A stretch of DNA of 64,000 nt from FEN-987 sp964598845 (GCA_964598845.1 CAZRDM010000004.1:66986-130985); one strand, 5' to 3'; shown: positions 16,395 through 24,797, numbered from the stretch's first letter. Numbers and translations are program-made. Notes: generated from the letters alone by a model not told the origin.

Positions 16395-17714
16395 CTAATC
16401 GCGAAATTCTCCATATTGATCGCTACTCGTAAGGAGCAATGAGGGAAACGAGAGGACGGACGCGGATAGAATCGTGATGAAGAACCTTGGATCGCGAGCC
16501 AGTGATAACATTGTTTTGCCTTGGAAGTCAATGTCCGCCGCCCTATTGAGAATTTCTTCAGCCTCTAGTTGATGAGCTATTCTGAAGATCCGGTCGAATT
16601 GCTCGTCAGATAATCTATAGAGCAATCTGCGTAGCCACGTCATCGCATGAAGATCGAATCCTATTAGTTGGCGCCATGCCTTTTCGTAACCGCTGAGTTG
16701 TGCGGAAGATGTGTCGCCTTTCAGGGCTGCCCTCGCCGCAGTCTCTCCAGCAATCTGTCCACATGCTAACCCAAATACAATGCCACCACCTGTCGTGGGC
16801 TTGACCTGTGAAGCTGCGTCCCCAACTGTGAGAATACCCTCAGCATACGTACGGGCTTTGGCTCCACTGATAGGTATGGGATGAAACATAGGGGCGGTGA
16901 GGAATCTCGTCCTCCTCAACTTCCCTGATACGATGGGGTGTTTCTTAATGAAGCGTTCAAGACACTGCCGAACATTGGTTCTACTACGTGCTGCTATTCC
17001 GATCTTAGCGGAGCCATCTCGGCGTGGGATTATCCAACCGAAGAATCCCGGTGCATACTGTTGACCAAAGTAGACCTCTACGAAATTTTCGTTAACACCA
17101 TTCAGATCTTCCGCATAGAATTGAGCTGAATTCACAAGAAGTCTCGAATTCGGTTGAGGTAGTCCCGCACATCTTGAAATGGAACCTCCCACGCCGGCTG
17201 CATCGATCACCATCCTACAAGAGATCTCCCTTTGGTCGGAGCCTCTTATTCTCAAACGGATCCTACCATTGTCGGATCTACGAAAACCATCAACTGGAGA
17301 TTCTAAATGCAGTCGGACTCCGCTTTTCGTGGCAATTGACGCAAGGTGTCTATCGAACTCTGCTCTGTTCAAGACCCAAGTTACCGGTTCATCTCTAAAG
17401 AGAGTGAGGGATTTGCCATTGGGGGCATACAACACTGCTCCCTTTACCTCGTTTTCAATAATTTCTCTTGGTATGCTCGGTGCGAAATGTTTGAAAGCCA
17501 ATATGCCGACATGGCCTGAGCAGTGTGATGGTTCTCCGACAGTTTTATGGTCTTCAAGAACTGCCACCGAAATACCATTCTTCACCGCAGAGATGGCAGC
17601 AGCTGCGCCGCTGACACCACATCCAACTATGGCCAGGTCAACTGATTCTTGGAGCAAGATGTTTAACCGCGAGGGCTCAGTCTCCGCAATATGCGAGAGG
17701 ATTGGAGATGACAA
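16395..17714 (-). CDS. geranylgeranyl-reductase-family FAD oxidoreductase
   Basis: This is a 439-residue flavoprotein with the dinucleotide-binding start VDLAIVGCGVSGAAAAISA, then SHCSGHVGI, the cysteine-containing motif that places it in the geranylgeranyl reductase family. RAEFDRHLASIA follows, and the FAD motif TVGDAASQVKPTTGGGIVFG lies in the second half. Archaeal members saturate the isoprenoid chains of membrane lipids; FixC-like members pass electrons to quinone. The linkage to cdc48 and a winged-helix gene, all on the minus strand with gaps of 6 and 27 bases, suggests a housekeeping lipid role. The C-terminus has a hydrophobic stretch that could associate with the membrane. Confidence 0.82.
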   Translation of the reverse strand: MSSPILSHIAETEPSRLNILLQESVDLAIVGCGVSGAAAAISAVKNGISVAVLEDHKTVGEPSHCSGHVGILAFKHFAPSIPREIIENEVKGAVLYAPNGKSLTLFRDEPVTWVLNRAEFDRHLASIATKSGVRLHLESPVDGFRRSDNGRIRLRIRGSDQREISCRMVIDAAGVGGSISRCAGLPQPNSRLLVNSAQFYAEDLNGVNENFVEVYFGQQYAPGFFGWIIPRRDGSAKIGIAARSRTNVRQCLERFIKKHPIVSGKLRRTRFLTAPMFHPIPISGAKARTYAEGILTVGDAASQVKPTTGGGIVFGLACGQIAGETAARAALKGDTSSAQLSGYEKAWRQLIGFDLHAMTWLRRLLYRLSDEQFDRIFRIAHQLEAEEILNRAADIDFQGKTMLSLARDPRFFITILSASVLSFPSLLLTSSDQYGEFRD

Positions 17715-17720
17715 ACTATC

Positions 17721-17957
17721 CTATTCGGTGTGCCGGTCGACGAGTTCTACGAGGCGCTTGCCTTTCGTTTGACGTGACACTCTTACAAGGCCGTTTAGTT
17801 CCAGTTTCATTAGGATGCGGTTAAGCTCTCGAAAGCTTAGGTCTTCTTTGGAGTTCCGCATTTCCCTTAGCAGTTCATCATCGGTTAGTGGGCCTTTCCG
17901 TTTGATTGCGTCCATAACGGAAAGATGCAGAGGCCTTGGGCCCCATACCTTCTCCAA
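17721..17957 (-). CDS. small winged-helix DNA-binding protein
   Basis: This 78-residue single-domain protein reads LSVMDAIKRKGPLTDDELLR, then LSFRELNRILMKLELNGLVR and VSRQTKGKRLVEL, a winged helix with its recognition helix and wing. Proteins of this size are usually transcription factors or subunits of the basal machinery; no target can be assigned. It sits 27 bases after cdc48 and 6 bases before the reductase gene on the same strand, so it is probably cotranscribed. Confidence 0.7.
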   Translation of the reverse strand: MEKVWGPRPLHLSVMDAIKRKGPLTDDELLREMRNSKEDLSFRELNRILMKLELNGLVRVSRQTKGKRLVELVDRHTE

Positions 17958-17984
17958 CTACGTTGGCACCGACAGTTCTTTGCG

Positions 17985-20165
17985 CTAAGCCACGGGTGTG
18001 GGTGCCGCGGCTCGTTCTCTCCTAAGTCGCTTGGCGAATTTCTGGTACCAGGCATCGTCCTCTACGCTTATGCTTGGCCCGATCCTTTCCATGGCCGCTT
18101 CGAAGTCGCGTCTTGTGACGTCGGATGCATCGATATCTTCTCTTAGAGCGTTCATAGCTGCTTCACGGCAAATTGCCTCGATGTCAGCGCCCGAGTATCC
18201 TTGAGCTTTTCGCGACAACTCGTCAAGGTCAACGTCCCTAGACAGAGGCATCGAACGTGCGTGAATCTTGAAGATCTCTTTGAGCGATTCAAAGTCCGGC
18301 GCAGGAACATAGATCAGTCGGTCGAATCTTCCCGGCCTCAGGACGGCTGGATCGAGAATGTCAGGTCGATTTGTTGCAGCGATTACGAGTACGTTCTGCA
18401 GCGTCTCAATGCCGTCGATTTCGGTCAGGAGCTGACTTATGACGCGTTCACTGGCACCGGAGTCGGCGTATCCAAGCCCCCGTTTCGGAACGATTGCGTC
18501 CAATTCGTCAAAGAATATTATTGCAGGCGCTGCTGTGCGACCTTTCCGGAATACCTCCCGTATCGCCTTCTCAGATTCGCCGACCCATTTGGAGAATATT
18601 TCCGGTCCCTTTATCGAGATGAAGTTAGCCTCGCTTTCGGTTGCTACCGCTCGGGCTAGGAGTGTCTTGCCGCATCCTGGAGGCCCGAACAGGAGGACAC
18701 CTCGTGGAGGCTTAATGCCCATCTTCTTGAAGACATCGGGTTTCTTGAGAGGCCATTCCACCGATTCCATAAGCTCCTGCTTGACTTGTTTCAGGCCTCC
18801 TATTTCGTCCCAGTGAACCTGCGGGACCTCAACGTACACTTCTCGCATGGCCGTCGGTGTTATCTCACGATAGGCTGAGAGGAAGTCATCCATCTTGACG
18901 ACCATCTTCTCGAGCACCTCGGGCGGAATGCGTTCCTCTTCCAAGTTGATTTCGGGTATGTAGCGTCTCAGCGCCTTCATGGCTGCTTCTCGGCAGAGAG
19001 ATGCTATGTCAGCGCCGGTGTAACCATGGGTTATGTCTGCCAGCTTCTTGAGATCGACATCCTCACCTAAGGGCATGTTCCTTGTGTGGATCTGGAGAAC
19101 TTCGAATCGTCCCCCCTTATCCGGTACCCCGATCTCTATTTCTCTGTCAAACCGTCCTGGTCTCCGCAGCGCAGGATCTATCGCATTGGGTCTATTTGTG
19201 GCTCCAATGACTATGATATTTCCCCGAGAACCCATTCCATCCATTAGAGAAAGAAGCTGAGCGACGACGCGGCGTTCAACTTCTCCTGTAACTTCCTCAC
19301 GTTTGGGAGCAATGGCGTCCATTTCGTCAATGAATATGATACTTGGAGAGGTTTCCTGAGCTTTCTGGAATATCTCACGTAATCGCGCCTCGGACTCACC
19401 GTAGAACTTCGACATGATCTCAGGCCCGGAGATTACGTAGAAGTTGGCGTCAGACTCATTTGCAACGCCCTTGGCTAGCAGCGTCTTTCCGCATCCGGGT
19501 GGTCCGTACAGGAATACTCCTCGCGGTGGTTCTATGCCAAGTCGTTGGAAGAGTTCTGGGTGCCTCAGAGGAAGTTCAACCATTTCACGTATGCGTTGAA
19601 TCTCCTCGTGCAGTCCACCTATGTCCTCATAGGTGACTATCGGTATGCCTTTCTTCTCTGGAGTGGGTTCACTCAGAACCTGAACATGACTCGTCTCCGT
19701 TATTTTGACAGGGCCGTGAGGTCGTGTCCTTGTGACTATCAGCGGGACGGCGCTACCGAAAATTGAGAGCAGCGTCATATCCCCTTCGATGAACGGCATG
19801 TCCATGAAGCGTCGTTTCACGAAGCTTACGAACTCTTCGTCCACGCTCAAGCGCACATCCGTCGGCGCGAAGACAATTGCCTGAGCCTCTTTGACATCCG
19901 CCTTCCTTACTACGACGTATTCATTGAGAGCTACACCTGCATTTCTTCGTATGAGTCCATCCATGCGAATTATTTCTTGACCTTGATCTTCAGCATACGC
20001 TGGCCAAGCCACAGCAACAGTCATTTTCTTTCCATGTATCTCAACGAAATCTCCAGCGGTTATGCCCAGTCTCTGCATTGTTTCATTGTCAATACGGACT
20101 TTTCCGTGTCCTACGTCACGTTGTCTCGCGTCAGCAACTCTCAAAGAAGATTCTCGGCTACTCAT
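17985..20165 (-). CDS. cdc48: Cdc48/VCP-family double AAA+ ATPase
   Basis: This 726-residue protein has the order N domain (1-180), D1 and D2. D1 has Walker A GPPGCGKT at 221-228 and Walker B IIFIDEMDAI. D2 has a second GPPGCGKT near residue 495 and IIFFDELDAI. Arginine fingers (ALRRPGRFDREI and VLRPGRFDRLI) follow each. It unfolds tagged or damaged proteins, feeding the proteasome or disassembling complexes in the cytoplasm. The C-terminus ends RRERAAAPTPVA and lacks an obvious HbYX proteasome-docking motif. The ATG at 20165 has a GGAG ribosome site ten bases upstream and overlaps the stop of a 46-codon ORF (ATGA). Confidence 0.97.
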   Translation of the reverse strand: MSSRESSLRVADARQRDVGHGKVRIDNETMQRLGITAGDFVEIHGKKMTVAVAWPAYAEDQGQEIIRMDGLIRRNAGVALNEYVVVRKADVKEAQAIVFAPTDVRLSVDEEFVSFVKRRFMDMPFIEGDMTLLSIFGSAVPLIVTRTRPHGPVKITETSHVQVLSEPTPEKKGIPIVTYEDIGGLHEEIQRIREMVELPLRHPELFQRLGIEPPRGVFLYGPPGCGKTLLAKGVANESDANFYVISGPEIMSKFYGESEARLREIFQKAQETSPSIIFIDEMDAIAPKREEVTGEVERRVVAQLLSLMDGMGSRGNIIVIGATNRPNAIDPALRRPGRFDREIEIGVPDKGGRFEVLQIHTRNMPLGEDVDLKKLADITHGYTGADIASLCREAAMKALRRYIPEINLEEERIPPEVLEKMVVKMDDFLSAYREITPTAMREVYVEVPQVHWDEIGGLKQVKQELMESVEWPLKKPDVFKKMGIKPPRGVLLFGPPGCGKTLLARAVATESEANFISIKGPEIFSKWVGESEKAIREVFRKGRTAAPAIIFFDELDAIVPKRGLGYADSGASERVISQLLTEIDGIETLQNVLVIAATNRPDILDPAVLRPGRFDRLIYVPAPDFESLKEIFKIHARSMPLSRDVDLDELSRKAQGYSGADIEAICREAAMNALREDIDASDVTRRDFEAAMERIGPSISVEDDAWYQKFAKRLRRERAAAPTPVA

Positions 20166-20302
20166 GTTCTATGCTCCTCGAGACAGTTTGCTACCACGAC
20201 TGGCGCGGCTGACAAGCTGATAGGTGCTATTAAGATTGCTTTTATGCAGCGCTCGTCCAGTTTATCCCTTCCAGTGAGCTCTTTGGAAACTGCTCTCTTC
20301 AT
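20162..20302 (-). CDS. possible 46-codon upstream ORF coupled to cdc48
   Basis: An ATG at 20302 opens a frame that runs without interruption into the cdc48 start: its TGA shares bases with the cdc48 ATG (ATGA). The peptide has a charged first half (KRAVSKELTGRDKLDER) and a hydrophobic second half (IKAILIAPISLSAAPVVVAN), then CLEEHRT. It might be a small membrane peptide or a regulatory leader. Its start lies about 50 bases downstream of the TATA-like box at 20349. I know no family. The coupling geometry is the main support. Confidence 0.35.
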   Translation of the reverse strand: MKRAVSKELTGRDKLDERCIKAILIAPISLSAAPVVVANCLEEHRT

Positions 20303-20325
20303 GCCATCTCAGATCCGGTAAATTT

Positions 20326-20371
20326 GTTACTGGCGGTAACTGAGACGCTTATAAGTGTTACTTAAGGTAAC
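20326..20371. promoter_or_regulatory. two GTTAC-N5-GTAAC palindromes bracketing a TATA-like box
   Basis: Identical palindromic half-sites occur twice: gttac-tggcg-gtaac at 20326-20340 and gttac-ttaag-gtaac at 20357-20371. Their centres are 31 bases apart, about three helical turns, so both face the same side of the DNA. Between them is cttataag (20348-20355), a TATA-like box that would drive the minus-strand cdc48 transcription unit. This geometry is what a dimeric repressor or activator site looks like. The binding protein is unknown. Confidence 0.6.
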
Positions 20372-20378
20372 AGAAATC

Positions 20379-20648
20379 CTAGAACCTTCCGACTCTGAGG
20401 ACTTGGATCTCGCTCACTAAGTCAACAGCGCGCATAGCTTCCTCGACTTGATCCATCTTGCCTTCAGCATCCTCAGGCAAGACGACATGGGCTATGAGAG
20501 CAACCAGTCCAAATGCAACTGGTTCTTCCTCGAATCTTTGAACTTTGGATCCGGCTGGTAGGGACTTCTCAATCTTCGCCTTCAGGACGTTTAGATCTAT
20601 GTTCGTGTCATTTGGGAAAATCTTGATAGAGGCTAACACTTTGGCCAA
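20379..20648 (-). CDS. ef1b: translation elongation factor 1 beta (aEF-1 beta)
   Basis: This 89-residue archaeal EF-1 beta is the guanine-nucleotide exchange factor for EF-1 alpha. It has the family start AKVLASIKIFPNDTNIDLNV, the conserved VAFGLVALIAHVVLPED loop and the terminal strand VSEIQVLRVGRF. The length is normal. It is followed, across the palindrome-bearing promoter, by the cdc48 unit. It is preceded by the zinc-ribbon protein that accompanies it in many archaea. Confidence 0.95.
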   Translation of the reverse strand: MAKVLASIKIFPNDTNIDLNVLKAKIEKSLPAGSKVQRFEEEPVAFGLVALIAHVVLPEDAEGKMDQVEEAMRAVDLVSEIQVLRVGRF

Positions 20649-20672
20649 TTGATTACAACCAGCGCATAATCT

Positions 20673-20834
20673 TCATGGGCCTGTAAAACCGCATTTTACG
20701 CATCGGTAAGGTCGCCCGAACATGCGACACCTCTCACAACGCCAGATTGCCACCTCACCGCAATTCGGGCACGGAAACTTAACGGCTCCCTCTCCAGGGA
20801 GTATGGTCCTAGCACACCAAGTACAGGTTGGCAT
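20673..20834 (-). CDS. archaeal zinc-ribbon protein linked to aEF-1 beta (HVO_2753-like)
   Basis: A 53-residue protein starting MPTCTWCAR holds four CxxC-type pairs: CTWC, CPNC, CERC and CVKC. It ends GFTGP, matching the two-zinc-finger proteins conserved next to aEF-1 beta. I chose the ATG at 20834 because the longer frame adds a sequence with no similarity to the family. It is probably cotranscribed with aEF-1 beta, 24 bases away. Its role is thought to lie in translation or protein interactions, but is not settled. Confidence 0.85.
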   Translation of the reverse strand: MPTCTWCARTILPGEGAVKFPCPNCGEVAIWRCERCRMFGRPYRCVKCGFTGP

Positions 20835-20919
20835 GCGTATGATTTTCTCGCTTGCTACAGTTGCCGTTGTGCTCAATTGCCGACACTCCCAAAGCCTCAC
20901 ACGCACCGTTCTGATGGTT

Positions 20920-20932
20920 ATAAATTGATTGC
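20920..20932 (-). promoter_or_regulatory. TATA-like box upstream of the zinc-ribbon/aEF-1 beta operon
   Basis: On the minus strand caatttataacc is the only AT-rich element before the zinc-ribbon gene. It lies about 90 bases before the chosen ATG, so a leader of roughly 60 bases is implied. Confidence 0.35.
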
Positions 20933-21040
20933 TACCTGCGTGTCTCCTAGCAGCTGCGGTGTAAGTTGCCGCGAATGACCGACAAATTCAAACGAGGCCG
21001 GCCTATTCTGAAAACAACAACTCCAGCTTAGGGGAACAGT

Positions 21041-21475
21041 TTGGTTCGGATAGATACGGTCTGTGATCTCGACAGTTTCAGACAATTCATGATCATGAGC
21101 ACATGTCAATCCTACATACCGATGGGGCTGTATGACGATGGGACGATCTATCCGGAGCGATCATCGGATAAAGGTACAATGTATGTTGAGGCTGAGGACA
21201 AGGAGACTGTACTTCAATTACGTGAGATCAGATTCACGCGTGTGTCAAATGTACTCGGTATCATATACAATTCTAAGAGTGGTCGGACACAACTGAAATG
21301 GCGGCATCTGAAGGGCAGAGTTGGTCGTCTGAGTGGGGAGGCAAGTCCGAATACGCTTGTGAATCTCTTCGCATCCGAGGCCCTGCCAGAATCCTACGCC
21401 ATCGCGGAGCGGCAGGAAGAAACCAAGGCTCCCGAGCAAGAATCCTCAATAAATGAAGCCTTCGCCGATACCTAG
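21041..21475 (+). CDS. uncharacterised protein
   Basis: I do not recognise this 144-residue protein. It starts at TTG 21041 (VRIDTVCDLDSFRQFMIMST), has an alternating beta pattern in the middle (EIRFTRVSNVLGIIYNSK), a basic stretch (LKWRHLKGRVGRLSGE) and an acidic, probably disordered tail. There is no signal peptide or membrane segment. It precedes FEN1 on the same strand by about 120 bases and diverges from the zinc-ribbon operon. Confidence 0.55.
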   Translation: MVRIDTVCDLDSFRQFMIMSTCQSYIPMGLYDDGTIYPERSSDKGTMYVEAEDKETVLQLREIRFTRVSNVLGIIYNSKSGRTQLKWRHLKGRVGRLSGEASPNTLVNLFASEALPESYAIAERQEETKAPEQESSINEAFADT

Positions 21476-21597
21476 GAATCATCCATAAGAATGCACTTGA
21501 GTCTCAATGTCGAGATATGACCTGCTCATAGGAGGCAACTTTTGTAGTGACCGTTCGCTAATCACAGGTGTACTCAGACAATCAGTTGGCAAAGCCT

Positions 21598-22632
21598 TTG
21601 GGCGTTGATCTGGCTGAAATCGTCCCGGAAGAATCGACCAGACTTGATGAACTTTCTAGCAAGACACTCGCCGTAGATGCCTATAACACACTATACCAGT
21701 TCCTCGCAATCATCCGGCAGCCCGACGGGACGCCTTTGAAGGACCGCCGTGGAAGGGTGACCAGTCATCTTAGCGGATTGCTCTACAGAACAACAAACCT
21801 GGCCGAGAAAGGAATCAGACTCGTCTTCGTGTTTGACGGTGAACCCCCCGAGCTCAAGGAGATGGAAATTCTGAGGAGACGTCAGGTCAAGGAGGAGGCG
21901 GCCATTCGGTATGAGCGAGCCGTCAAGGCGGGTAGACTTGAGGAGGCACGTACGTATGCTCAGGCAACTTCTCAACTCAAAGATGTTATGGTTGATGATG
22001 CCAAGAGGCTCTTAGACGGGCTTGGTGTCTCTTGGATTCAGGCACCATCAGAGGGCGAGGCTCAAGCTGCATTCATGGCGGCGCATAAGGACGTATGGGC
22101 TGTGGCCTCTCAAGATCACGATTCACTCCTCTTCGGAGCACCAAGAATGGTAAAGAATCTCGCCATAACTGGCCGGAGAAAGCTCCCGCGCAGAAACGCA
22201 TACATCGAGGTCGAACCCAAGATAGTTGAACTGGGCAAAGTGCTCAAGGGGCTCTCCTTGACTAGGGAGCAGCTGGTTGATGTGGGAATACTCATTGGGA
22301 CGGACTTCAATCCTGATGGTGTCAGAGGGATAGGCCCAAAGACCGCTGTGAGACTCGTCCGTGAGCATGGTGGCTTGGAGAAAGTCATCGAGGAGAACCC
22401 TGAGATCAGGATCTTTCCCGACTTCAACACTATACGGAAAATCTTCATCGAGCCAAAGGTGACACCCAACTATACCGTCAAGTGGTCTAAGCCCGACGTA
22501 GAGAAAGTAGTCGACTTCCTTTGTCGCGAACGAGACTTTTCTGAGGAACGCGTCAGAAAGGCGATCACAAGAATGACGACGGCGCCAACGACGACAGATC
22601 AGAAGACTACACTTGAATCCTATTTCCACTGA
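21598..22632 (+). CDS. fen1: flap endonuclease 1
   Basis: This structure-specific nuclease removes 5-prime flaps during Okazaki-fragment maturation and repair. The N-nuclease region (TLAVDAYNTLYQFLA, VFVFDGEPPELK) and I-nuclease region (APSEGEAQAAFMA, VASQDHDSLLFG) carry the acidic metal ligands. The helix-hairpin-helix reads VRGIGPKTAVRLV. The C-terminus ends with the PCNA-interacting motif QKTTLESYFH. A GTG at 21568 gives ten extra residues, but FEN1 proteins begin MGV with a catalytically important glycine. The TTG at 21598 sits exactly before GVDLAEIV, so I take it as the start. Confidence 0.95.
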   Translation: MGVDLAEIVPEESTRLDELSSKTLAVDAYNTLYQFLAIIRQPDGTPLKDRRGRVTSHLSGLLYRTTNLAEKGIRLVFVFDGEPPELKEMEILRRRQVKEEAAIRYERAVKAGRLEEARTYAQATSQLKDVMVDDAKRLLDGLGVSWIQAPSEGEAQAAFMAAHKDVWAVASQDHDSLLFGAPRMVKNLAITGRRKLPRRNAYIEVEPKIVELGKVLKGLSLTREQLVDVGILIGTDFNPDGVRGIGPKTAVRLVREHGGLEKVIEENPEIRIFPDFNTIRKIFIEPKVTPNYTVKWSKPDVEKVVDFLCRERDFSEERVRKAITRMTTAPTTTDQKTTLESYFH

Positions 22633-22750
22633 GAACTCTTGACAGAAACCAATGCAGAAAATCCCCTGTACCATCCAAGGCGTCAGTGGAACTCTTGAGG
22701 ACGGTCAGTCAGCGCCTTAGGAGGTGGTTCATAGTCTGATGGATGATGTT

Positions 22751-23392
22751 TTATCCAGCGGTTGAAACAGAGAGGGAGAATCGTCTCGCATGACGGAGAA
22801 AGATCAGCGTCAGGAAGCCAACTGTCAGCCCAATGAGGATGGACTCCCATGGGAAGCCTGGCACTCCTGGAATGACCTCGGTGATGAGTGAAACAGAAGT
22901 CTGCTGTTCGGTCAGCGTTGCCACTTGAGTCATCAGAGTCGTGATGGTTTCAGAAGTGGTCGCATAGGTGGAGCTCCAAGAAGTAACCGTTTGATTTGAA
23001 GACCCAGTCGCCACGAAAGTGTATATCGTCACAGCTCCTCCTCCGGAAGAAGTTGTTGATGTGTAAGTCGTTGTAATGGTCGTTCCTCTGGTACTGATGC
23101 TCAAGACACTGGTCGTTACTGTCGACGATGAAGAGACTGTTGTCGTTGAGGAAGTGGTTGAAGTGAAGCTGATCGTAGATGTGGTCGTCGTTGTGACAGA
23201 AGTTGACGTAAAGCTAGTGACTGTTGTCTGCAAGGCATTCATCGCTGAGCCGACAGGTGTGACAAATACTGCGGAAAGCAGGATTGCTGTTGTCAAGGAG
23301 ACGAAGAGCACACTAAAGATCAGGCGTTTCGGAGCTAGGCTCCTGTTTCTGAGTTTCAACTCAAATGCGGCCTCTCTTATTATTCCTGACAT
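22751..23392 (-). CDS. Thr/Ser-rich surface protein with VPGFPxES membrane tail (copy 1)
   Basis: The 213-residue protein has an N-terminal hydrophobic signal or anchor (LIFSVLFVSLTTAILLSAVF). A stalk of about 110 residues follows, more than half Thr and Ser and probably O-glycosylated. The C-terminus has GVPGFPWESILIGL, a membrane helix and a basic RHARR stop. This tripartite end (short PGF-type motif, helix, Arg cluster) resembles archaeal sorting signals such as PGF-CTERM. Function is unknown; a cell-surface or S-layer-associated role is inferred. Its first codons overlap the end of the paralogous upstream gene by 32 bases. A start further inside (before RLIFSV) is possible. Confidence 0.7.
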   Translation of the reverse strand: MSGIIREAAFELKLRNRSLAPKRLIFSVLFVSLTTAILLSAVFVTPVGSAMNALQTTVTSFTSTSVTTTTTSTISFTSTTSSTTTVSSSSTVTTSVLSISTRGTTITTTYTSTTSSGGGAVTIYTFVATGSSNQTVTSWSSTYATTSETITTLMTQVATLTEQQTSVSLITEVIPGVPGFPWESILIGLTVGFLTLIFLRHARRFSLSVSTAG

Positions 23393-24008
23393 TCCCTACT
23401 CTTCTACGATGGAGTGCGAATAGTAAGAAGATACCGACAACTAGGCCTACAAGAATAGATTCGATCGGGAAACCCGGAACGGCTTGGGTTGTGGCCTGAG
23501 GATTCGTATTGAAGCTCGGAAGTGTAGAGGTGACCGTCGTGAATGATGTCAGTGTCGTCAAGGTGCCTGAGAGTATGGTTGAAACCGATAACACGGAGTT
23601 CCACACCGTTGTAGTGGCTGTTGTTGGAGTCGTTGATGTGGAAGTGTAGTACGTTGCGACGCCCGTCAAGACCGTCAGTGACGTCAATGTTGTCGTTGCA
23701 CTGACTGTACTCGTTGAAGTCGAGCTCGTAGTTATCGAAGAAGTGACACTCGTCGTTGTCAATGGATACTGACCCACCGTGAGCGTTGAGCTAGTTTTCG
23801 TGGTAGTTGAGGTGTAAATCGTCGATGTCCTTACAGATGTTGTCGTAGTCACTTCAGTGATGGTTTGCTCCGGACCCAAGGACGACTCCACTGAGATAAG
23901 CTGTCCTGAACCGATTGCTACAGTTGCAAGTGCCAGAAGTAGCACGGAGACCAACATGCCCCTGTTTGTCTTGCGATCGCTCAATGAACCCGTCTCCATA
24001 CCACGCAA
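23361..24008 (-). CDS. Thr/Ser-rich surface protein with VPGFPxES membrane tail (copy 2)
   Basis: This is a paralogue of the downstream gene. It has a signal-like helix (MLVSVLLLALATVAIGSG), a long Thr/Ser-rich stalk with TTTS-type repeats (about residues 45-165), and AVPGFPIESILVGL, a membrane helix and a strongly basic tail (HRRRVGNVRNNKRGRI). The stalk is low-complexity at the DNA level. The two genes lie in tandem on the minus strand and overlap, so they arose by local duplication and are cotranslated. Family and function are unknown. Confidence 0.7.
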   Translation of the reverse strand: MRGMETGSLSDRKTNRGMLVSVLLLALATVAIGSGQLISVESSLGPEQTITEVTTTTSVRTSTIYTSTTTKTSSTLTVGQYPLTTTSVTSSITTSSTSTSTVSATTTLTSLTVLTGVATYYTSTSTTPTTATTTVWNSVLSVSTILSGTLTTLTSFTTVTSTLPSFNTNPQATTQAVPGFPIESILVGLVVGIFLLFALHRRRVGNVRNNKRGRI

Positions 24009-24021
24009 AGGTCAGTCAGTC

Positions 24022-24795
24022 TTATCCTTCGACACTCCTTCTTATCATCTGCTGTTCCCGCAGTTCACCAAGGATGGGCATCTCATGGAGCATGTCCATT
24101 GTCACACAATCCCAATAGATGCCCTTCGGTTTGGGTAGGGCAGTATGCGTCTCCTGCATCCGCGTAGGGGTTAGGATATAGTCAACAGGCACGTCATGTT
24201 TCTGCACAGGAAACGGCTTCACAATCTGGCAATCATGCACTGTGGTGACGACCTTAACATCATCCGTCACGAGGCCGCACTCGCGTAGAATTCCATACTC
24301 GAGTTCGCTGTATCCTTCACCCTTACCAATCCTTCCTCCTTTCAAAGAAACTGCGACTGAGCCCGCTACGATGAGATCAATCATTGGTAGCCCATTCAAG
24401 GGTACCTTGTCAGCTAAATGGAAAGCACCCGCTATGGTTGCCGCCTTGTCGATCATGTGCTTCTGAATTTGCTCTGGTTCGAGCTTCAAGAATCCACTCG
24501 ACAATCTGGGAGTAGGCATTAACAGCGTTTTGCCCTCTTTCAAGATCAGTCTTCGCACGTGAACTTGAGGTGAGTCAGGGTTCACCTTTACTACGCGTGC
24601 ATCAGAGAATTCCTTCAATTTCCTCATGAACGAAGCAGCTTTCTCGGCGCCGACGAAGTTCGGAATACGATTGTATACTGGACGAGGGAAACGGGCGAGA
24701 TCATGGTCTTCGAGGTATCTCCAAATCTCTTCCCGGACTTCTCTCTTAATGAGTTGTATCCTTGATTCTGAGTCATCTGAGCGAAGCGTCCTCAT
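24022..24795 (-). CDS. 5-formyltetrahydrofolate cyclo-ligase family protein
   Basis: The protein has about 257 residues. The MTHFS fold is shown by REEIWRYLEDHDLARFPRP, FVGAEKAASFMRKL and the nucleotide/folate loop SLKGGRIGKGEGYSELEYG. It is longer than bacterial cyclo-ligase and matches the MTHFSD-like archaeal branch, whose activity on 5-formyl-THF or an archaeal pterin is not established. I use the ATG at 24795, two bases after the preceding pcm stop, because the ATG at 24810 would lie inside pcm. The gene is cotranscribed with pcm. Confidence 0.8.
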   Translation of the reverse strand: MRTLRSDDSESRIQLIKREVREEIWRYLEDHDLARFPRPVYNRIPNFVGAEKAASFMRKLKEFSDARVVKVNPDSPQVHVRRLILKEGKTLLMPTPRLSSGFLKLEPEQIQKHMIDKAATIAGAFHLADKVPLNGLPMIDLIVAGSVAVSLKGGRIGKGEGYSELEYGILRECGLVTDDVKVVTTVHDCQIVKPFPVQKHDVPVDYILTPTRMQETHTALPKPKGIYWDCVTMDMLHEMPILGELREQQMIRRSVEG

Positions 24796-24797
24796 AG

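Noticed and set aside
23076..23423. Plus-strand Val-rich frame with repeated VVV and EEV
   Set aside because: It is the antisense of the Thr/Ser codons (ACx/TCx) of the two surface-protein genes and has no independent support.
22751..24008. CRISPR-like or tandem DNA repeats
   Set aside because: The repeats are degenerate Thr/Ser codons within coding frames, with no regular spacer.
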